Shown: positions 37,020 through 45,581 of the stretch, one piece after another
How the letters are laid out: the number at the start of each line of letters is the position of its first letter
Numbering within the stretch: the stretch's first letter is position 1
Assembly: GCA_039944855.1 (NCBI GenBank)
Contig: JBDUXZ010000024.1
Coordinates: 202,796 to 266,795, forward strand
DNA: 64,000 nt
Origin: Rhodothermales bacterium
Lineage (GTDB): Bacteria; Bacteroidota; Rhodothermia; Rhodothermales; JANQRZ01
Direction of reading: 5' to 3'
Translations under genes and position numbers: made by a program
The notes under the pieces: model-generated
The model's input: only the letters and a program-made list of their open reading frames with translations
The model's database searches: none
Told to the model about the DNA's origin: nothing

Positions 37020-38036
37020 ATGCCTCGCCTCCTCATGGTACCGCGTTCGTCTGTCGGCCTCGCTGTCTTCGCGCTGATCACTGCGCTCACCGTTCCCGCT
37101 TCGGCCCAGCCGGACACGACCACGACCTCGCCCGAGGTCGTCATCGGGAAAGTGGTCGCGCCGCCGAGCGTTGCGCCTGTGGCGGTTGCCGTCGTCGCCT
37201 ACTGGGAGAAGGGAAGCGAGCGGACTGTGGTGGTCGAGCAGGGTAAAAACCACTACGCGAATGGGGCTCTCGTTTCGGCCGACTCCTCCACGATGACGTA
37301 TCGCGTCGTGGTCGAGGCGGAGGCGACGGATCACTACCTCGTCCGCTGGATCCCCGTGGCCTACGCCTCCTCCGATCCCGTGGACGATATGCTACGCGAC
37401 GTGGACGCCGAACTCGTGGCCCAGCTCGACGAGGAGGGCTACCTCATTCGCACCAACGAACTGGGGACGTTCGAGGCGCTCGAAAACATCGAGACGGTGC
37501 GGGCGCTTTCGGCCTCGGTGCTCGATGCCCTCACGCAGGGTGAGGAAGATCCTGAGATACGGGACAAGATGCGCGAGTTCATGGACAAGCTAGGCGGCGC
37601 CGAGTTCGTGATGCAGAAGACGATCGAGCCCATCCTTCTTTACTACCAGCCCTATGGCTACGAGTGGTCGACGGCCTCGCAAGCGTACCATGAGGAGCTC
37701 CCGATGCCCGGTGGGGGCGGGACCGTCGCCGCGCCCGGGACGGTGAAGGCGACGGACGTAGATGAGGAGAAGGGCACGTTCCGGCTCACGAACCGCATCG
37801 TCGCCGATCCGCAGTCGCTCCGCGAAGGCGTCATCGATCTGCTCGCCCTGGCGGGCACCCCGCGTGAGGACCTCGTGCGTGAGATGGAGGGGTACCGGTT
37901 CGATATGCGCGACGAGAACGTGTTCGTAATCGACTACGTCGATGGGATCGTGCAGACGCTCGATCGGATGCGGATCGTGGAGGTTGCAGGCGACCGTCGT
38001 GAGCAGTTCGTCACCGTCCGGGTCATCAGCGAGTAG
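37020..38036 (+). CDS. Exported protein of unknown function
   Basis: 338 aa with a signal peptide (SSVGLAVFALITALTVPASAQ). A second ATG at 37035 would remove only five residues. The mature region is mixed alpha/beta with many acidic residues. A helical segment (DDMLRDVDAELVAQLDEEGYLIRTNELGTFE) sits in the middle, and a strand-rich end (VFVIDYVDGIVQTLDRMRIVEVAG) suggests a DUF of the periplasmic type. I recognise no family. It stands alone with its own -7 element. Confidence 0.7.
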   Translation: MPRLLMVPRSSVGLAVFALITALTVPASAQPDTTTTSPEVVIGKVVAPPSVAPVAVAVVAYWEKGSERTVVVEQGKNHYANGALVSADSSTMTYRVVVEAEATDHYLVRWIPVAYASSDPVDDMLRDVDAELVAQLDEEGYLIRTNELGTFEALENIETVRALSASVLDALTQGEEDPEIRDKMREFMDKLGGAEFVMQKTIEPILLYYQPYGYEWSTASQAYHEELPMPGGGGTVAAPGTVKATDVDEEKGTFRLTNRIVADPQSLREGVIDLLALAGTPREDLVREMEGYRFDMRDENVFVIDYVDGIVQTLDRMRIVEVAGDRREQFVTVRVISE

Positions 38037-38453
38037 ACGCTCGGGCGGGCCTGGGAGGACGGTCGGGCATGCGTGGGCGCGCATAAACGACGCGGCGAGT
38101 TCGCGCCATCTTCCGTCGCGTCGTATAGGCGATGTGCAAGCGGGCACGTACTTTGCCTGTACGTGATTCCCACGCCGTTCCCGGTTCATCTCTCGTCTCG
38201 GAAGCGGAAATTTTTAGACTCGCTTCTCGAGATCGCCCCCTCTGGCTCTCCCTGAGCCCCGGCCCCTCTACTCCGGGATCCCTGCACCGTGTTGAGCACC
38301 GTGCAGGCACGCCCGCCGATCTGGCAGAGATTATCTCGCGCAGATCGAGAGGTTCGTACCCCTGATTTCAGGCTCGTACGACGTCCCCGACAGCGCAGCT
38401 TTGCTCGCGAAGCCCCGGCTCAAGCCGCACGCCTTCGCATCAGCCCTCTTTGT
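38037..38453 (+). promoter_or_regulatory. Long intergenic leader of the DEAD-box helicase gene
   Basis: A TACTTTG element, an exact TAnnTTTG match, lies at 38149-38155. If it is the promoter, the helicase transcript has a leader of about 290 nt. Within it an A/T-rich stretch (GGAAATTTTTAGACT, 38205-38219) and several short open frames occur, but no recognised riboswitch or conserved hairpin. Long leaders are frequent on cold-induced helicase mRNAs. The 110 bp before 38149 hold nothing I recognise. Confidence 0.35.
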
Positions 38454-39722
38454 ATGACCACGTTCCACTCGCTCGGCCTCTCCGACTCCCTCCTTCGCGG
38501 CGTCGTCGACGCCGGCTACACCACGCCCACGCCGATCCAGGCAGCGGCGATTCCTACGGCCCTCTCCGGTAGAGATCTCACCGGCTGCGCGCAGACCGGA
38601 ACCGGCAAGACCGCTGCCTTCGTGCTGCCGATGCTCGACCGTCTCGCGGCGAATCCTTCTCAGGCGAAGCGGCGGCCCGTCCGCGCCCTCGTCGTCGCCC
38701 CGACGCGCGAGCTCGCGCTGCAGGTCGAAGCGGCCGTCCGCACCTACGGCAAGTTCACGGGCCTCCGCAGCGTCGCCATCTTCGGCGGCGTCGGAATGGG
38801 GCCGCAACTCCAAGCCTTGCAGCGCGGCGTCGACATCGTCAGCGCGACGCCGGGCCGCCTGCTCGACCACATCGGGCGCGGTACGCTCGACCTCTCCCGT
38901 GTCGAGGTTCTCGTACTCGACGAGGCCGACCGGATGTTCGACATGGGCTTCATCAACGACGTGCGGAAGATCGTCGCGAAACTCCCGCGCGAGCGGCAGA
39001 CGCTGCTGTTCTCGGCGACGATGCCGCCCGCGATTCAGGAGCTCGCCGCGAGCATCCAGCGCAAGCCCGAGTTCGTCGAGGTCGGCCAGCGGCGGAACCC
39101 GGCGGAGTCGGTCACGCAGTACATCTACCCCGTCGCGCAGACGCAGAAGATGGACCTCCTGCTCCACGTCCTCCAGACCGAGGCCGTCGAGAACGTGCTC
39201 GTGTTCTCGCGGACGAAGCACCGCGCCAACCGGATCACGAAGAAGCTCGAGCAGCGCGGCTTCGCTGCCGCCGCGATTCACTCGAACCGCTCGCAGAACC
39301 AGCGCCAGCGCGCCCTCGCCGACTTCAAGCGCGGCGACGTCAAAGTCCTTGTGGCTACCGACATCGCCGCCCGTGGGATCGATGTGGACGGGATCTCGCA
39401 CGTGGTCAACTTCGACACGCCGAACATGGCCGAGGATTACATCCACCGCATCGGCCGCACCGGCCGCGCCGACGCCACGGGCGACGCGCTCACGTTCGTC
39501 TCGGCCGACGAGGAGGACTACCTCCGCAACATCGAGAAGCACACCGGCCGCCGCTTCGAGCGCAGCACCTACGCCGACTTCGACTACACCGCGCGCGGCG
39601 AGGCCGAGCCGCCCCCGGCTCGCTCCAGCAACGGGCGCGGCGGATCGTCCTCCCGCAACGGGGGCCGTCCAAAGTCGCAGGGCGGCGGGCAGCCGAAGTC
39701 GAAGCAGCGCCGCCGGCGGTAG
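38454..39722 (+). CDS. DEAD-box ATP-dependent RNA helicase, RhlE-like
   Basis: 422 aa. The Q motif is FHSLGLSDSLLRGVVDAGYTTPTPIQ; motif I AQTGTGKT, Ia PTRELALQV, II DEAD (VLVLDEADRMFDMGF), III SATMP, V TDIAARGIDVDG and VI HRIGRTGRA are all present. The C-terminal tail is short, Ser/Gly/Arg-rich and ends in a basic KQRRRR, as in RhlE proteins. It unwinds RNA duplexes in ribosome assembly and RNA decay. The ATG at 38454 starts just before the Q motif; longer frames upstream lack similarity to the family. Confidence 0.95.
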   Translation: MTTFHSLGLSDSLLRGVVDAGYTTPTPIQAAAIPTALSGRDLTGCAQTGTGKTAAFVLPMLDRLAANPSQAKRRPVRALVVAPTRELALQVEAAVRTYGKFTGLRSVAIFGGVGMGPQLQALQRGVDIVSATPGRLLDHIGRGTLDLSRVEVLVLDEADRMFDMGFINDVRKIVAKLPRERQTLLFSATMPPAIQELAASIQRKPEFVEVGQRRNPAESVTQYIYPVAQTQKMDLLLHVLQTEAVENVLVFSRTKHRANRITKKLEQRGFAAAAIHSNRSQNQRQRALADFKRGDVKVLVATDIAARGIDVDGISHVVNFDTPNMAEDYIHRIGRTGRADATGDALTFVSADEEDYLRNIEKHTGRRFERSTYADFDYTARGEAEPPPARSSNGRGGSSSRNGGRPKSQGGGQPKSKQRRRR

Positions 39723-39765
39723 CGGGTTTCGCCGAGGATTCCCGACGCTCGGCCCGCGGCCTTCG

Positions 39766-39775
39766 TACCTTTTTG
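39766..39775 (+). promoter_or_regulatory. TAnnTTTG-like element upstream of ettA
   Basis: TACCTTTTTG lies 63 bp upstream of the GTG at 39839. The palindrome at 39783-39812 lies between them and would be in the 5' leader. Confidence 0.35.
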
Positions 39776-39782
39776 CACCGTC

Positions 39783-39812
39783 CGTAGGGGCGCAGCATGC
39801 TGTGCCCCTACG
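39783..39812. repeat. Dispersed palindrome, best copy (copy d)
   Basis: 30 bp: CGTAGGGGCGCAGCA at 39783-39797 pairs with TGCTGTGCCCCTACG at 39798-39812, with one mismatched pair. The ATG at 39797 lies in the centre of this palindrome, which argues against it as the ettA start. Confidence 0.8.
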
Positions 39813-39838
39813 CCATTTCCACCGACCCCGACCCCGAC

Positions 39839-41509
39839 GTGAGCGACCAGAAAATCATCTTCTCCGCCGTCGGCGTGAGCAAGAGCTACCGCCCCGGCCA
39901 GTACGTCCTCAAGGACATCTACCTCTCCTTCTTCTACGGCGCCAAGATCGGCGTGCTCGGGCTCAACGGCGCGGGCAAGTCGTCGCTCCTCCGCATCATC
40001 GCGGGGCTCGACCCGAAGTATGACGGGACGATTCAGTCGGACAAGGGCATCACGTTCGGCTACCTCCCGCAGGAGCCGGAGCTCGACGCGGCGAAGACCG
40101 TCCGCGAGGTCGTCGAGGAAGGGGCGAAAGAGGCCGTCGGGCTGATGAAGGCCTATGAGGCCGTGAGCGCCCGCTTCGCCGAGGAGGACGCCGACTTCGA
40201 CGCCCTCATGGAGGAGCAGGGCAAGCTGCAGGAGAAGATCGACCACCTCGACGCGTGGGACATCGACTCCAAACTGGAGATGGCGATGGACGCGCTCCGC
40301 TGCCCGCCGCCCGAGACGCCGATTCCCGTCCTCTCCGGCGGCGAGCGACGCCGCGTCGCGCTCGTCCGCCTCCTCCTCCAACGGCCCGACGTGCTCCTGC
40401 TCGACGAGCCGACGAACCACCTCGATGCCGAGAGCGTGGCGTGGCTCGAAGGCCACCTCGAGCAGTACGAAGGCACCGTCATCGCCGTGACGCACGACCG
40501 CTACTTCCTCGACAACGTCGCCGGCTGGATCCTCGAACTCGATCGCGGCAAGGGCATCCCGTTCGAGGGCAACTACTCGTCGTGGCTGGAGCAGAAGCAG
40601 GGCCGGCTCGCCATCGAAGAGAAGCAGGCGTCGAAGCGGCAGAAGGCGCTCCAGCGCGAACTCGAATGGGTGCGGCAGAACGCGAAGGGCCGCCGCGCCA
40701 AGAGCAAAGCCCGCATCGCGAACTACGAGCAGATGCTCCAAGAGCAGCAGGAGGGCCGCCACGAAGACGTCGAGATCTTCATCCCGCCGGGTCCCCGGCT
40801 CGGCGACATCGTCGTCGAGGCGAAGGACGTGGCGAAGGGGTTCGGCGACCGGCTGCTCTACGAGGATCTTACCTTCAGCCTCCCGCCCGGCGGCATCGTC
40901 GGCATCATCGGGCCGAACGGCGCGGGCAAGACGACGCTGTTCCGCATGATCACCGGGCAGGAAGAGCCGGACTCCGGCACGTTCAAAATCGGCGACACCG
41001 TCGAGCTCGGCTACATTGACCAGGACCGCCCGCTCGACCCGGAGAAGACGGTGTATCAGGAGATCACGGGCGGGACGGAGTTCATCCAGCTCGGCAACCG
41101 CGAGGTCAACGCCCGCGCCTACGTCGGCCGGTTCAACTTCGCAGGGCAGGACCAGCAGAAGAAGACGACGGAGCTCTCCGGCGGTGAGCGCAACCGCGTC
41201 CACCTCGCGAAGATGCTGAAGGAGGGCGCCAACGTCCTCCTCCTCGACGAGCCGACGAACGACCTCGACGTGAATACACTCCGCGCGCTCGAGGAGGCCC
41301 TCCTCAACTTCGCCGGCTGCGCCGTCGTGATCTCGCACGATCGCTGGTTCCTCGACCGCGTCGCCACGCACATCCTCGCGTTCGAGGGCGACAGCGAGGT
41401 CCGCTGGTTCCCCGGCAACTACTCGGAGTACGAAGAGGACCGCCACGCGCGACTCGGCTCGGCGGCCGACATCCCGAAACGGATCAAGTACCGCCAGCTC
41501 ACGCGGTAA
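39839..41509 (+). CDS. ettA: Energy-dependent translational throttle protein EttA (ABC-F)
   Basis: 556 aa from the GTG at 39839, matching the usual 555 aa. Two ABC ATPase domains: Walker A GLNGAGKSS (about 41-49) and GPNGAGKTT (about 362-370); signatures LSGGERRRVAL and LSGGERNRVHL; Walker B VLLLDEPTNHLD and VLLLDEPTNDLD. The interdomain linker is basic and helical (KGRRAKSKARIANYEQML). LSFFYGAKIGVLGLNG fits the EttA N-terminus. It gates the ribosomal 70S initiation complex in response to ATP/ADP. An ATG at 39797 is rejected because it lies in a repeat. Confidence 0.95.
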   Translation: MSDQKIIFSAVGVSKSYRPGQYVLKDIYLSFFYGAKIGVLGLNGAGKSSLLRIIAGLDPKYDGTIQSDKGITFGYLPQEPELDAAKTVREVVEEGAKEAVGLMKAYEAVSARFAEEDADFDALMEEQGKLQEKIDHLDAWDIDSKLEMAMDALRCPPPETPIPVLSGGERRRVALVRLLLQRPDVLLLDEPTNHLDAESVAWLEGHLEQYEGTVIAVTHDRYFLDNVAGWILELDRGKGIPFEGNYSSWLEQKQGRLAIEEKQASKRQKALQRELEWVRQNAKGRRAKSKARIANYEQMLQEQQEGRHEDVEIFIPPGPRLGDIVVEAKDVAKGFGDRLLYEDLTFSLPPGGIVGIIGPNGAGKTTLFRMITGQEEPDSGTFKIGDTVELGYIDQDRPLDPEKTVYQEITGGTEFIQLGNREVNARAYVGRFNFAGQDQQKKTTELSGGERNRVHLAKMLKEGANVLLLDEPTNDLDVNTLRALEEALLNFAGCAVVISHDRWFLDRVATHILAFEGDSEVRWFPGNYSEYEEDRHARLGSAADIPKRIKYRQLTR

Positions 41510-41526
41510 TCAGCGCGGCGAACGAA

Positions 41527-41568
41527 ACGAGCGGCCACGGGGGATTCCTTCCGTGGCCGCTCTCGTTC
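41527..41568 (+). terminator. Intrinsic terminator of ettA
   Basis: GAGCGGCCACGG (41530-41541) pairs with CCGTGGCCGCTC (41551-41562), a perfect 12-bp stem with a 9-nt loop, followed by TCGTTC. It lies 20 bp after the ettA stop. Confidence 0.8.
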
Positions 41569-41635
41569 ATGCCCGTTGTGGTCGGGGTAAAGCGCGTGCG
41601 CCGTATGCTTACGAGGTCACCCGACTCCGACGCTC

Positions 41636-42997
41636 ATGGACACCTCGCTCTCGCGCCGCGCGTTCCTCAAGCACGCCGGCATGGCCGCCGCCGCGGCCCC
41701 GCTCCTGCTCCGTTCCCCGTTCATGGTGCGCAAGCCGCACGGCGTCGTCATCGGAGCGGGGCTGTCCGGGCTGGCGGCGGCGCACACGCTGCGCCGGGCC
41801 GGGTGGGACGTCACGGTGCTCGACGCGCGCAACCGGATTGGAGGGCGCGTCTTCTCCCACCGCTTCGCCGAAGCGCCCGACCTCGTCTGCGAACTCGGCG
41901 GAGAGTGGATCGGGTTGAGCCACGAGCGGATGCAATCGCTCTGTCACGAGTTTGGGCTCGACTTGAAGGATCACCGCTTCACCTTCTCCCTCATGCAGAA
42001 CGGGAGTGTGCGTCGGCCCGACGCGTGGGGCTTCTCGCCGGAGGCCGTTGCCGCGTTCGAGCGGCTCCGCCACACCTTCGAGGGGCTCGACGAGGCGAGC
42101 GCGGCAGCGATGGACCGGGTCGATTGGTGGACGCTGCTCCAGGAAATCGGCTTTTCCCAAGATGACCTGCTCCTGCGCGACCTCATGGACTCGACCGACT
42201 TCGGCGAGTCGATCCGCCACGTCTCGGCCTATGCGGCGGCGGCCGAGTACTTCGAGTCGAGCCCGGACAACGAGATGGACTTCAAGATCGTCGGTGGCAA
42301 CAGCCGGATCGTGAATGCCCTCGCGGACCGGGTCGGACGGGAGGCGATCCAACTAGGCCGATTCGTCACCGCGATCCGGCAGCGGGACGGGGGCGTGGAG
42401 GTGACGGCAGGAGATAGGACCTTCACCGGCGATGCGTGTGTCTGCACGGTGCCGGCGCGGATGCTGACGGACATCGTATTCGATCCGCCGCTGCCCGAGG
42501 CGCAGATTCAGGCCGCGCGGGCGTTGCAGTATGCTCGCATCGTCAAGAACCAGGTCCTCTTCGCCGAGCGGTTCTGGGGATCGGAGCCCTTCTCGCTCGT
42601 CAGCGACGTCACCTCGCACTACTACTTCCACAGCACGAACGGGCAGGCGGGAGAGGCCGGCATCCTGTGTAGCTACGCCGTCGGCGAGAAGGCCGATCTC
42701 CTCGCCTCGCAGGGCGACGCACGCCGCCAGGCCATCATCACCGGGGAACTGATCCCGCTGGAGCCTCGGGCACCCGAACTGGCGCGCGGCATCGCCTCGT
42801 ACGCGTGGCAGCGCGACCCGTACACGCGGGGCGCCTATGCCCTCTACCGGCCGGGGCAGTGGTTCACGGTGCGGCCTCTCCTGGCAGAGCCGCACGGCAA
42901 AGTCGTCTTCGCGGGCGAGCACCTCGCGGACTGGCAGGGCTTCATGGAAGGGGCCGTCAACACCGGCGAGGACGCCGCTACGATGCTACTCGACTGA
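41636..42997 (+). CDS. Tat-exported flavin monoamine oxidase family protein
   Basis: 453 aa. The twin-arginine signal SRRAFLKHAG is followed by a hydrophobic AAAAAPLLL. The FAD dinucleotide-binding motif is GVVIGAGLSGLAAAHTLRRAGWDVTVLDARNRIGGRV (GxGxxG at about 38-43; GGR near 66). The C-terminal FAD-contact KVVFAGEHLADWQGFMEGAVNTGEDAA matches the amine-oxidase signature. It oxidises amines or amino acids in the periplasm; substrate unknown. It converges with the CDGSH gene with a 24-bp gap. Confidence 0.9.
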   Translation: MDTSLSRRAFLKHAGMAAAAAPLLLRSPFMVRKPHGVVIGAGLSGLAAAHTLRRAGWDVTVLDARNRIGGRVFSHRFAEAPDLVCELGGEWIGLSHERMQSLCHEFGLDLKDHRFTFSLMQNGSVRRPDAWGFSPEAVAAFERLRHTFEGLDEASAAAMDRVDWWTLLQEIGFSQDDLLLRDLMDSTDFGESIRHVSAYAAAAEYFESSPDNEMDFKIVGGNSRIVNALADRVGREAIQLGRFVTAIRQRDGGVEVTAGDRTFTGDACVCTVPARMLTDIVFDPPLPEAQIQAARALQYARIVKNQVLFAERFWGSEPFSLVSDVTSHYYFHSTNGQAGEAGILCSYAVGEKADLLASQGDARRQAIITGELIPLEPRAPELARGIASYAWQRDPYTRGAYALYRPGQWFTVRPLLAEPHGKVVFAGEHLADWQGFMEGAVNTGEDAATMLLD

Positions 42998-43021
42998 CTC
43001 GACCCCGTCTGAGCGGTGGGG

Positions 43022-43675
43022 CTAGCCGGCTGTGAAACCAATGGCGCGGTGCGTGCCGTCGCAGAAGGGCTTGTTCTTCGACGCGCCGCACCGGCAGAGC
43101 GCGAGTTTGACGCCGTGGCCCGTCGCGCCGTCAGCCGCCGTCACCGTTGCCGGCCCTTCGACGACGAACGGGCCGTCTTTGAGCGCCGTCACGCGGAGAG
43201 GCGTGCCCGGCGTCGGCGCATCGGCGAGGAGAGCGCCGGACGTGCCGAGGGCGCCGGGGTCTTCGAACGCATCGAGGTGACTGTTGTCGCAGAGCGGTTT
43301 GTTAGTGGAGCGACCGCAGCGGCAGAGCGCGACGCGCGTGTCGTGGAGCACCTCGTTGCCGTCGGCGTCGATAAGTGTCACATCGCCGTGGAGGTAGAGC
43401 GGGCCGTCGGCGGCGACGGTGATCGCGTTGTGCTCGGGCACGGATTCCTCGGGGCCGCCGTCGTGTCGCGCGTAGTGGAGCGCCCCGGTCGGGCATCGCT
43501 CGACGACTTCCGCGACGGCGTCCGCCCCGGCCTGCTCGGGCTCGATCCACGGTCGGCGTCCGGGGTTGAACACGCGGGGTAAACCGTGGACGCAGGCCTC
43601 GACGTGGATGCACCGTTTCCCATCCCACGTCACGGTGAGTTGGTCGCCGTCGAACGTGTAAACCTTCGTTTTCAT
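43022..43675 (-). CDS. Fer4_19 plus double-CDGSH iron-sulfur protein
   Basis: 217 aa from the ATG at 43675. Residues about 1-70 form a divergent 4Fe-4S mono-cluster domain (WDGKRCIHVEACVHGLPRVF, RCPTGALHY). Two CDGSH motifs follow: LCRCGRSTNKPLCDNSHLDAF (C-x-C ... C-x3-H) at about 140-160 and LCRCGASKNKPFCDGTHRAIGF at about 195-216. Each CDGSH would hold a 2Fe-2S cluster with 3Cys-1His ligation. This three-cluster order is known from bacterial CDGSH proteins of unclear redox function. The upstream start at 43813 is rejected because it adds an Arg-rich tail and a -7-like element lies at 43716-43723. Confidence 0.88.
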   Translation of the reverse strand: MKTKVYTFDGDQLTVTWDGKRCIHVEACVHGLPRVFNPGRRPWIEPEQAGADAVAEVVERCPTGALHYARHDGGPEESVPEHNAITVAADGPLYLHGDVTLIDADGNEVLHDTRVALCRCGRSTNKPLCDNSHLDAFEDPGALGTSGALLADAPTPGTPLRVTALKDGPFVVEGPATVTAADGATGHGVKLALCRCGASKNKPFCDGTHRAIGFTAG

Positions 43676-43715
43676 AGTAGGCAGGGGCCGGGTGAATACG
43701 GTGCGGAGCGCGGCT

Positions 43716-43723
43716 CTAAGGTA
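43716..43723 (-). promoter_or_regulatory. TAnnTTTG-like -7 element for CDGSH gene
   Basis: The minus-strand TACCTTAG lies 40 bp upstream of the ATG at 43675. Confidence 0.35.
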
Positions 43724-43883
43724 GGGGAGACGCCTCCATCGCGCATGCTCCGCCGGGTCCGATATGCGGAAGGCCGATTCAGCGGAATCGACGGGGTGAC
43801 GCAAAGCTGTCACGGGGACTTCGTAGGCTGCGCGTACCGGTGGGAGCCTCCCGCCACACGTATCCCATTAGCCGTCAATCGCC

Positions 43884-44900
43884 ATGACCCGCCGCATCAA
43901 CCCGCTCAGCCGCCGCCCCCAGCAGCGCCGCCTCGTGATGGCCGTTCGCGGCGCCGCCGGCGCTGGCAAGAGCGTTTTCGCCGCCTCCCTCGCCGACGCC
44001 GACCTCGGCCGCCTCTGCTTCTTCGACACGGAACGGAAAGGCCGCCTCCTCCCCGGCGCCGACGGCTCCGCGTTCGACGCCATCGAAGTTCGCCACCCCG
44101 ACGAACTGCCCGAGTTCATCGACTGGGCCCTCGACGGCGAAGGCCGCGAGCAGGGCTACGGCTGCTACGCCCTCGACTCGTGGGCGATGTACTTCGGACG
44201 CAAGCACCGGCAGACGATCCAGGCCGTACGCGCCCGAACCGACGATCCGACGGCGCAGCCCTCCGCCGAAGAGCTGCAGTCCGACCAGCTCGTGCTTCAA
44301 GAAGTGCTCCGCCGCCTCTGCGTCGACTCCGGTGCCTGCGTTGTGATCACGGATCAGATCGCGGCGAAGGGGAAGGAGGAACAGGAGGAGAACCAGCTAG
44401 GCCGCGTGCTGCCGCTCACCACGGGCGGGCTCGAGTATTTCGTCGACGTGATGGTGGAGCTGTCCCTCCGCGTGGATGGGTTCGAGCAGGTTCGCGTGGC
44501 GACCGTCGTGAAGTCGAACGTGCCGGCGCTGCCGGTCGGGCTCGAAGTCGTGAATCCCACGTTCCGCGCCTTCCTCGATCTCGTCGGCGAGGGGCCGCAA
44601 CCGCAGGAGAGCGAGCAGCCCGAACTGCTGGACGAAGCGGCCCCCGTCGTCGCTCCGGCCGGCCCGACTGTGGACGACCTCCTCGCTGCCGCGGCATCGT
44701 GTGGCGTGGACCGCGCCGCGCTCCTCGTCGCCGCCCGCCACTACTGCGGCGTCGCCGATCTCGACCGGCTCACGCCGGAGCAGGTCGCGAGTCTGCTCGA
44801 CCGGATGCGGTCACGCTACGGTGCCGGCGGCGATTCGGCCGGGGTGTCCGGGGACGACGTGGAGGTCAGCGCTCCGAAGCGGAGAAGCCGAGCCGCATAG
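43884..44900 (+). CDS. Sak4-like / AAA_24 RecA-fold ATPase
   Basis: 338 aa. Walker A is AVRGAAGAGKSVFAASLADADLG at about 20-30 (GAAGAGKS), followed by CFFDTERKGRLLPGAD (second acidic site), YGCYALDSWAMYF (Walker B-like) and ACVVITDQIAAKGKEE. This arrangement resembles phage Sak4-type single-strand annealing ATPases and AAA_24 proteins. The C-terminal 100 residues are acidic/Ala-rich and end in a basic KRRSRAA. No integrase, portal or other phage gene is nearby, so it is either a domesticated phage gene or a chromosomal recombination factor (inference). Confidence 0.65.
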   Translation: MTRRINPLSRRPQQRRLVMAVRGAAGAGKSVFAASLADADLGRLCFFDTERKGRLLPGADGSAFDAIEVRHPDELPEFIDWALDGEGREQGYGCYALDSWAMYFGRKHRQTIQAVRARTDDPTAQPSAEELQSDQLVLQEVLRRLCVDSGACVVITDQIAAKGKEEQEENQLGRVLPLTTGGLEYFVDVMVELSLRVDGFEQVRVATVVKSNVPALPVGLEVVNPTFRAFLDLVGEGPQPQESEQPELLDEAAPVVAPAGPTVDDLLAAAASCGVDRAALLVAARHYCGVADLDRLTPEQVASLLDRMRSRYGAGGDSAGVSGDDVEVSAPKRRSRAA

Positions 44901-44949
44901 TCGGCGAGCGCTCGCGGCGTCGGCGCGACAAAACGAGGAGGAAATATCA

Positions 44950-44994
44950 ACGGGTGCGAGCGGGGCGACACTATTCTGTCCCGCTCGTACCCGT
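44950..44994. other. Strong inverted repeat after the ATPase gene
   Basis: The left arm ACGGGTGCGAGCGGG (44950-44964) and right arm CCCGCTCGTACCCGT (44980-44994) pair with one mismatch. No T-run follows on either strand, so this may be a factor-dependent terminator or a regulatory hairpin in the leader of the 57-aa gene at 45027. Confidence 0.5.
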
Positions 44995-45026
44995 CGGGGG
45001 CTTGCACGCATCAGCATCCACCCCCG

Positions 45027-45200
45027 ATGAAGAAGTACCTCCGTCAAATGCTCGGCCTCCGCTCGCTTGTGCTGTCCGTGCTTGCGGCGTACTTGCTGCT
45101 CTCGCTCAGCGTCCGAGCGGCGCAGTACATGACCTTGGCTCCCGAAGGAACCCTTGTCGAGCTCGTCGTCGGCCGCGTCGTGCCAGGGCTGATGAAGTAA
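45027..45200 (+). CDS. Small single-TM protein (57 aa)
   Basis: The ATG at 45027 opens a 57-aa frame: basic MKKYLRQMLGLR, one TM helix (SLVLSVLAAYLLLSLSV), and a short C-terminal tail ending VVGRVVPGLMK. The positive-inside N-terminus and clean helix support a real membrane peptide. Stop TAA at 45198, 15 bp before the end of the convergent gene. Family unknown. Confidence 0.5.
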   Translation: MKKYLRQMLGLRSLVLSVLAAYLLLSLSVRAAQYMTLAPEGTLVELVVGRVVPGLMK

Positions 45201-45215
45201 GAGAACGCGTGCCCC

Positions 45216-45581
45216 TCACGAACTGCTCTCCGCGCGGAAGCGCGGGGTTGAGAACGACCCGCTGCGATGGGAGGAGGGTAGGGGTGGCGCTTCGTTCTCA
45301 CTGAAGCGCGTGGCGGTCGCAGCCTCATAGCGCGACATCGCTTCGCGGTAGGACCTCATCGCGTCCTCCATTCGGTCGGAGAGGCGCGCGAGCTCCTGAC
45401 GCAGAAGGTCGTGATCTCTCACACGCTCGTGCATCGTGCGTGCGTGCACGGAGCGGAGGTGCACTTGAGCGACCTGCAGCTCGTGGTACGCGACTTCGAG
45501 GTCTCGGTATGCCGACGCGATCTCGACCCCAGGGCCTGGTAAGGTGGTGTAAGCCATAGCAATGGAGGCTTGGTGTCTCAT
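45216..45581 (-). CDS. Predicted coiled-coil protein (121 aa)
   Basis: From the ATG at 45581 (MRHQASIAMAYTT) the frame gives 121 aa; a start at 45557 (MAYTT) is equally possible. The central region (SAYRDLEVAYHELQVAQVHLRSVHARTMHERVRDHDLLRQELARLSDRMEDAMRSYREAM, about 20-80) has heptad-like Leu/Met/Val spacing and predicts a long helix. No TM segment or family motif is seen. The upstream 200 bp are less GC-rich than average and free of other genes. The reading frame is open further upstream, but that part looks non-coding. Confidence 0.5.
   Translation of the reverse strand: MRHQASIAMAYTTLPGPGVEIASAYRDLEVAYHELQVAQVHLRSVHARTMHERVRDHDLLRQELARLSDRMEDAMRSYREAMSRYEAATATRFSENEAPPLPSSHRSGSFSTPRFRAESSS

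Noticed and set aside
39797..39838. ATG at 39797 as the start of ettA
   Set aside because: The ATG is the centre of a dispersed palindrome (39783-39812), and EttA homologues begin close to the GTG at 39839. The added residues have no family match.
43806..43815. Single TGTCAC near 43810 (also 46076) as further regulon members
   Set aside because: They are isolated boxes without 10-11 bp partners. A hexamer is expected by chance several times in this length.
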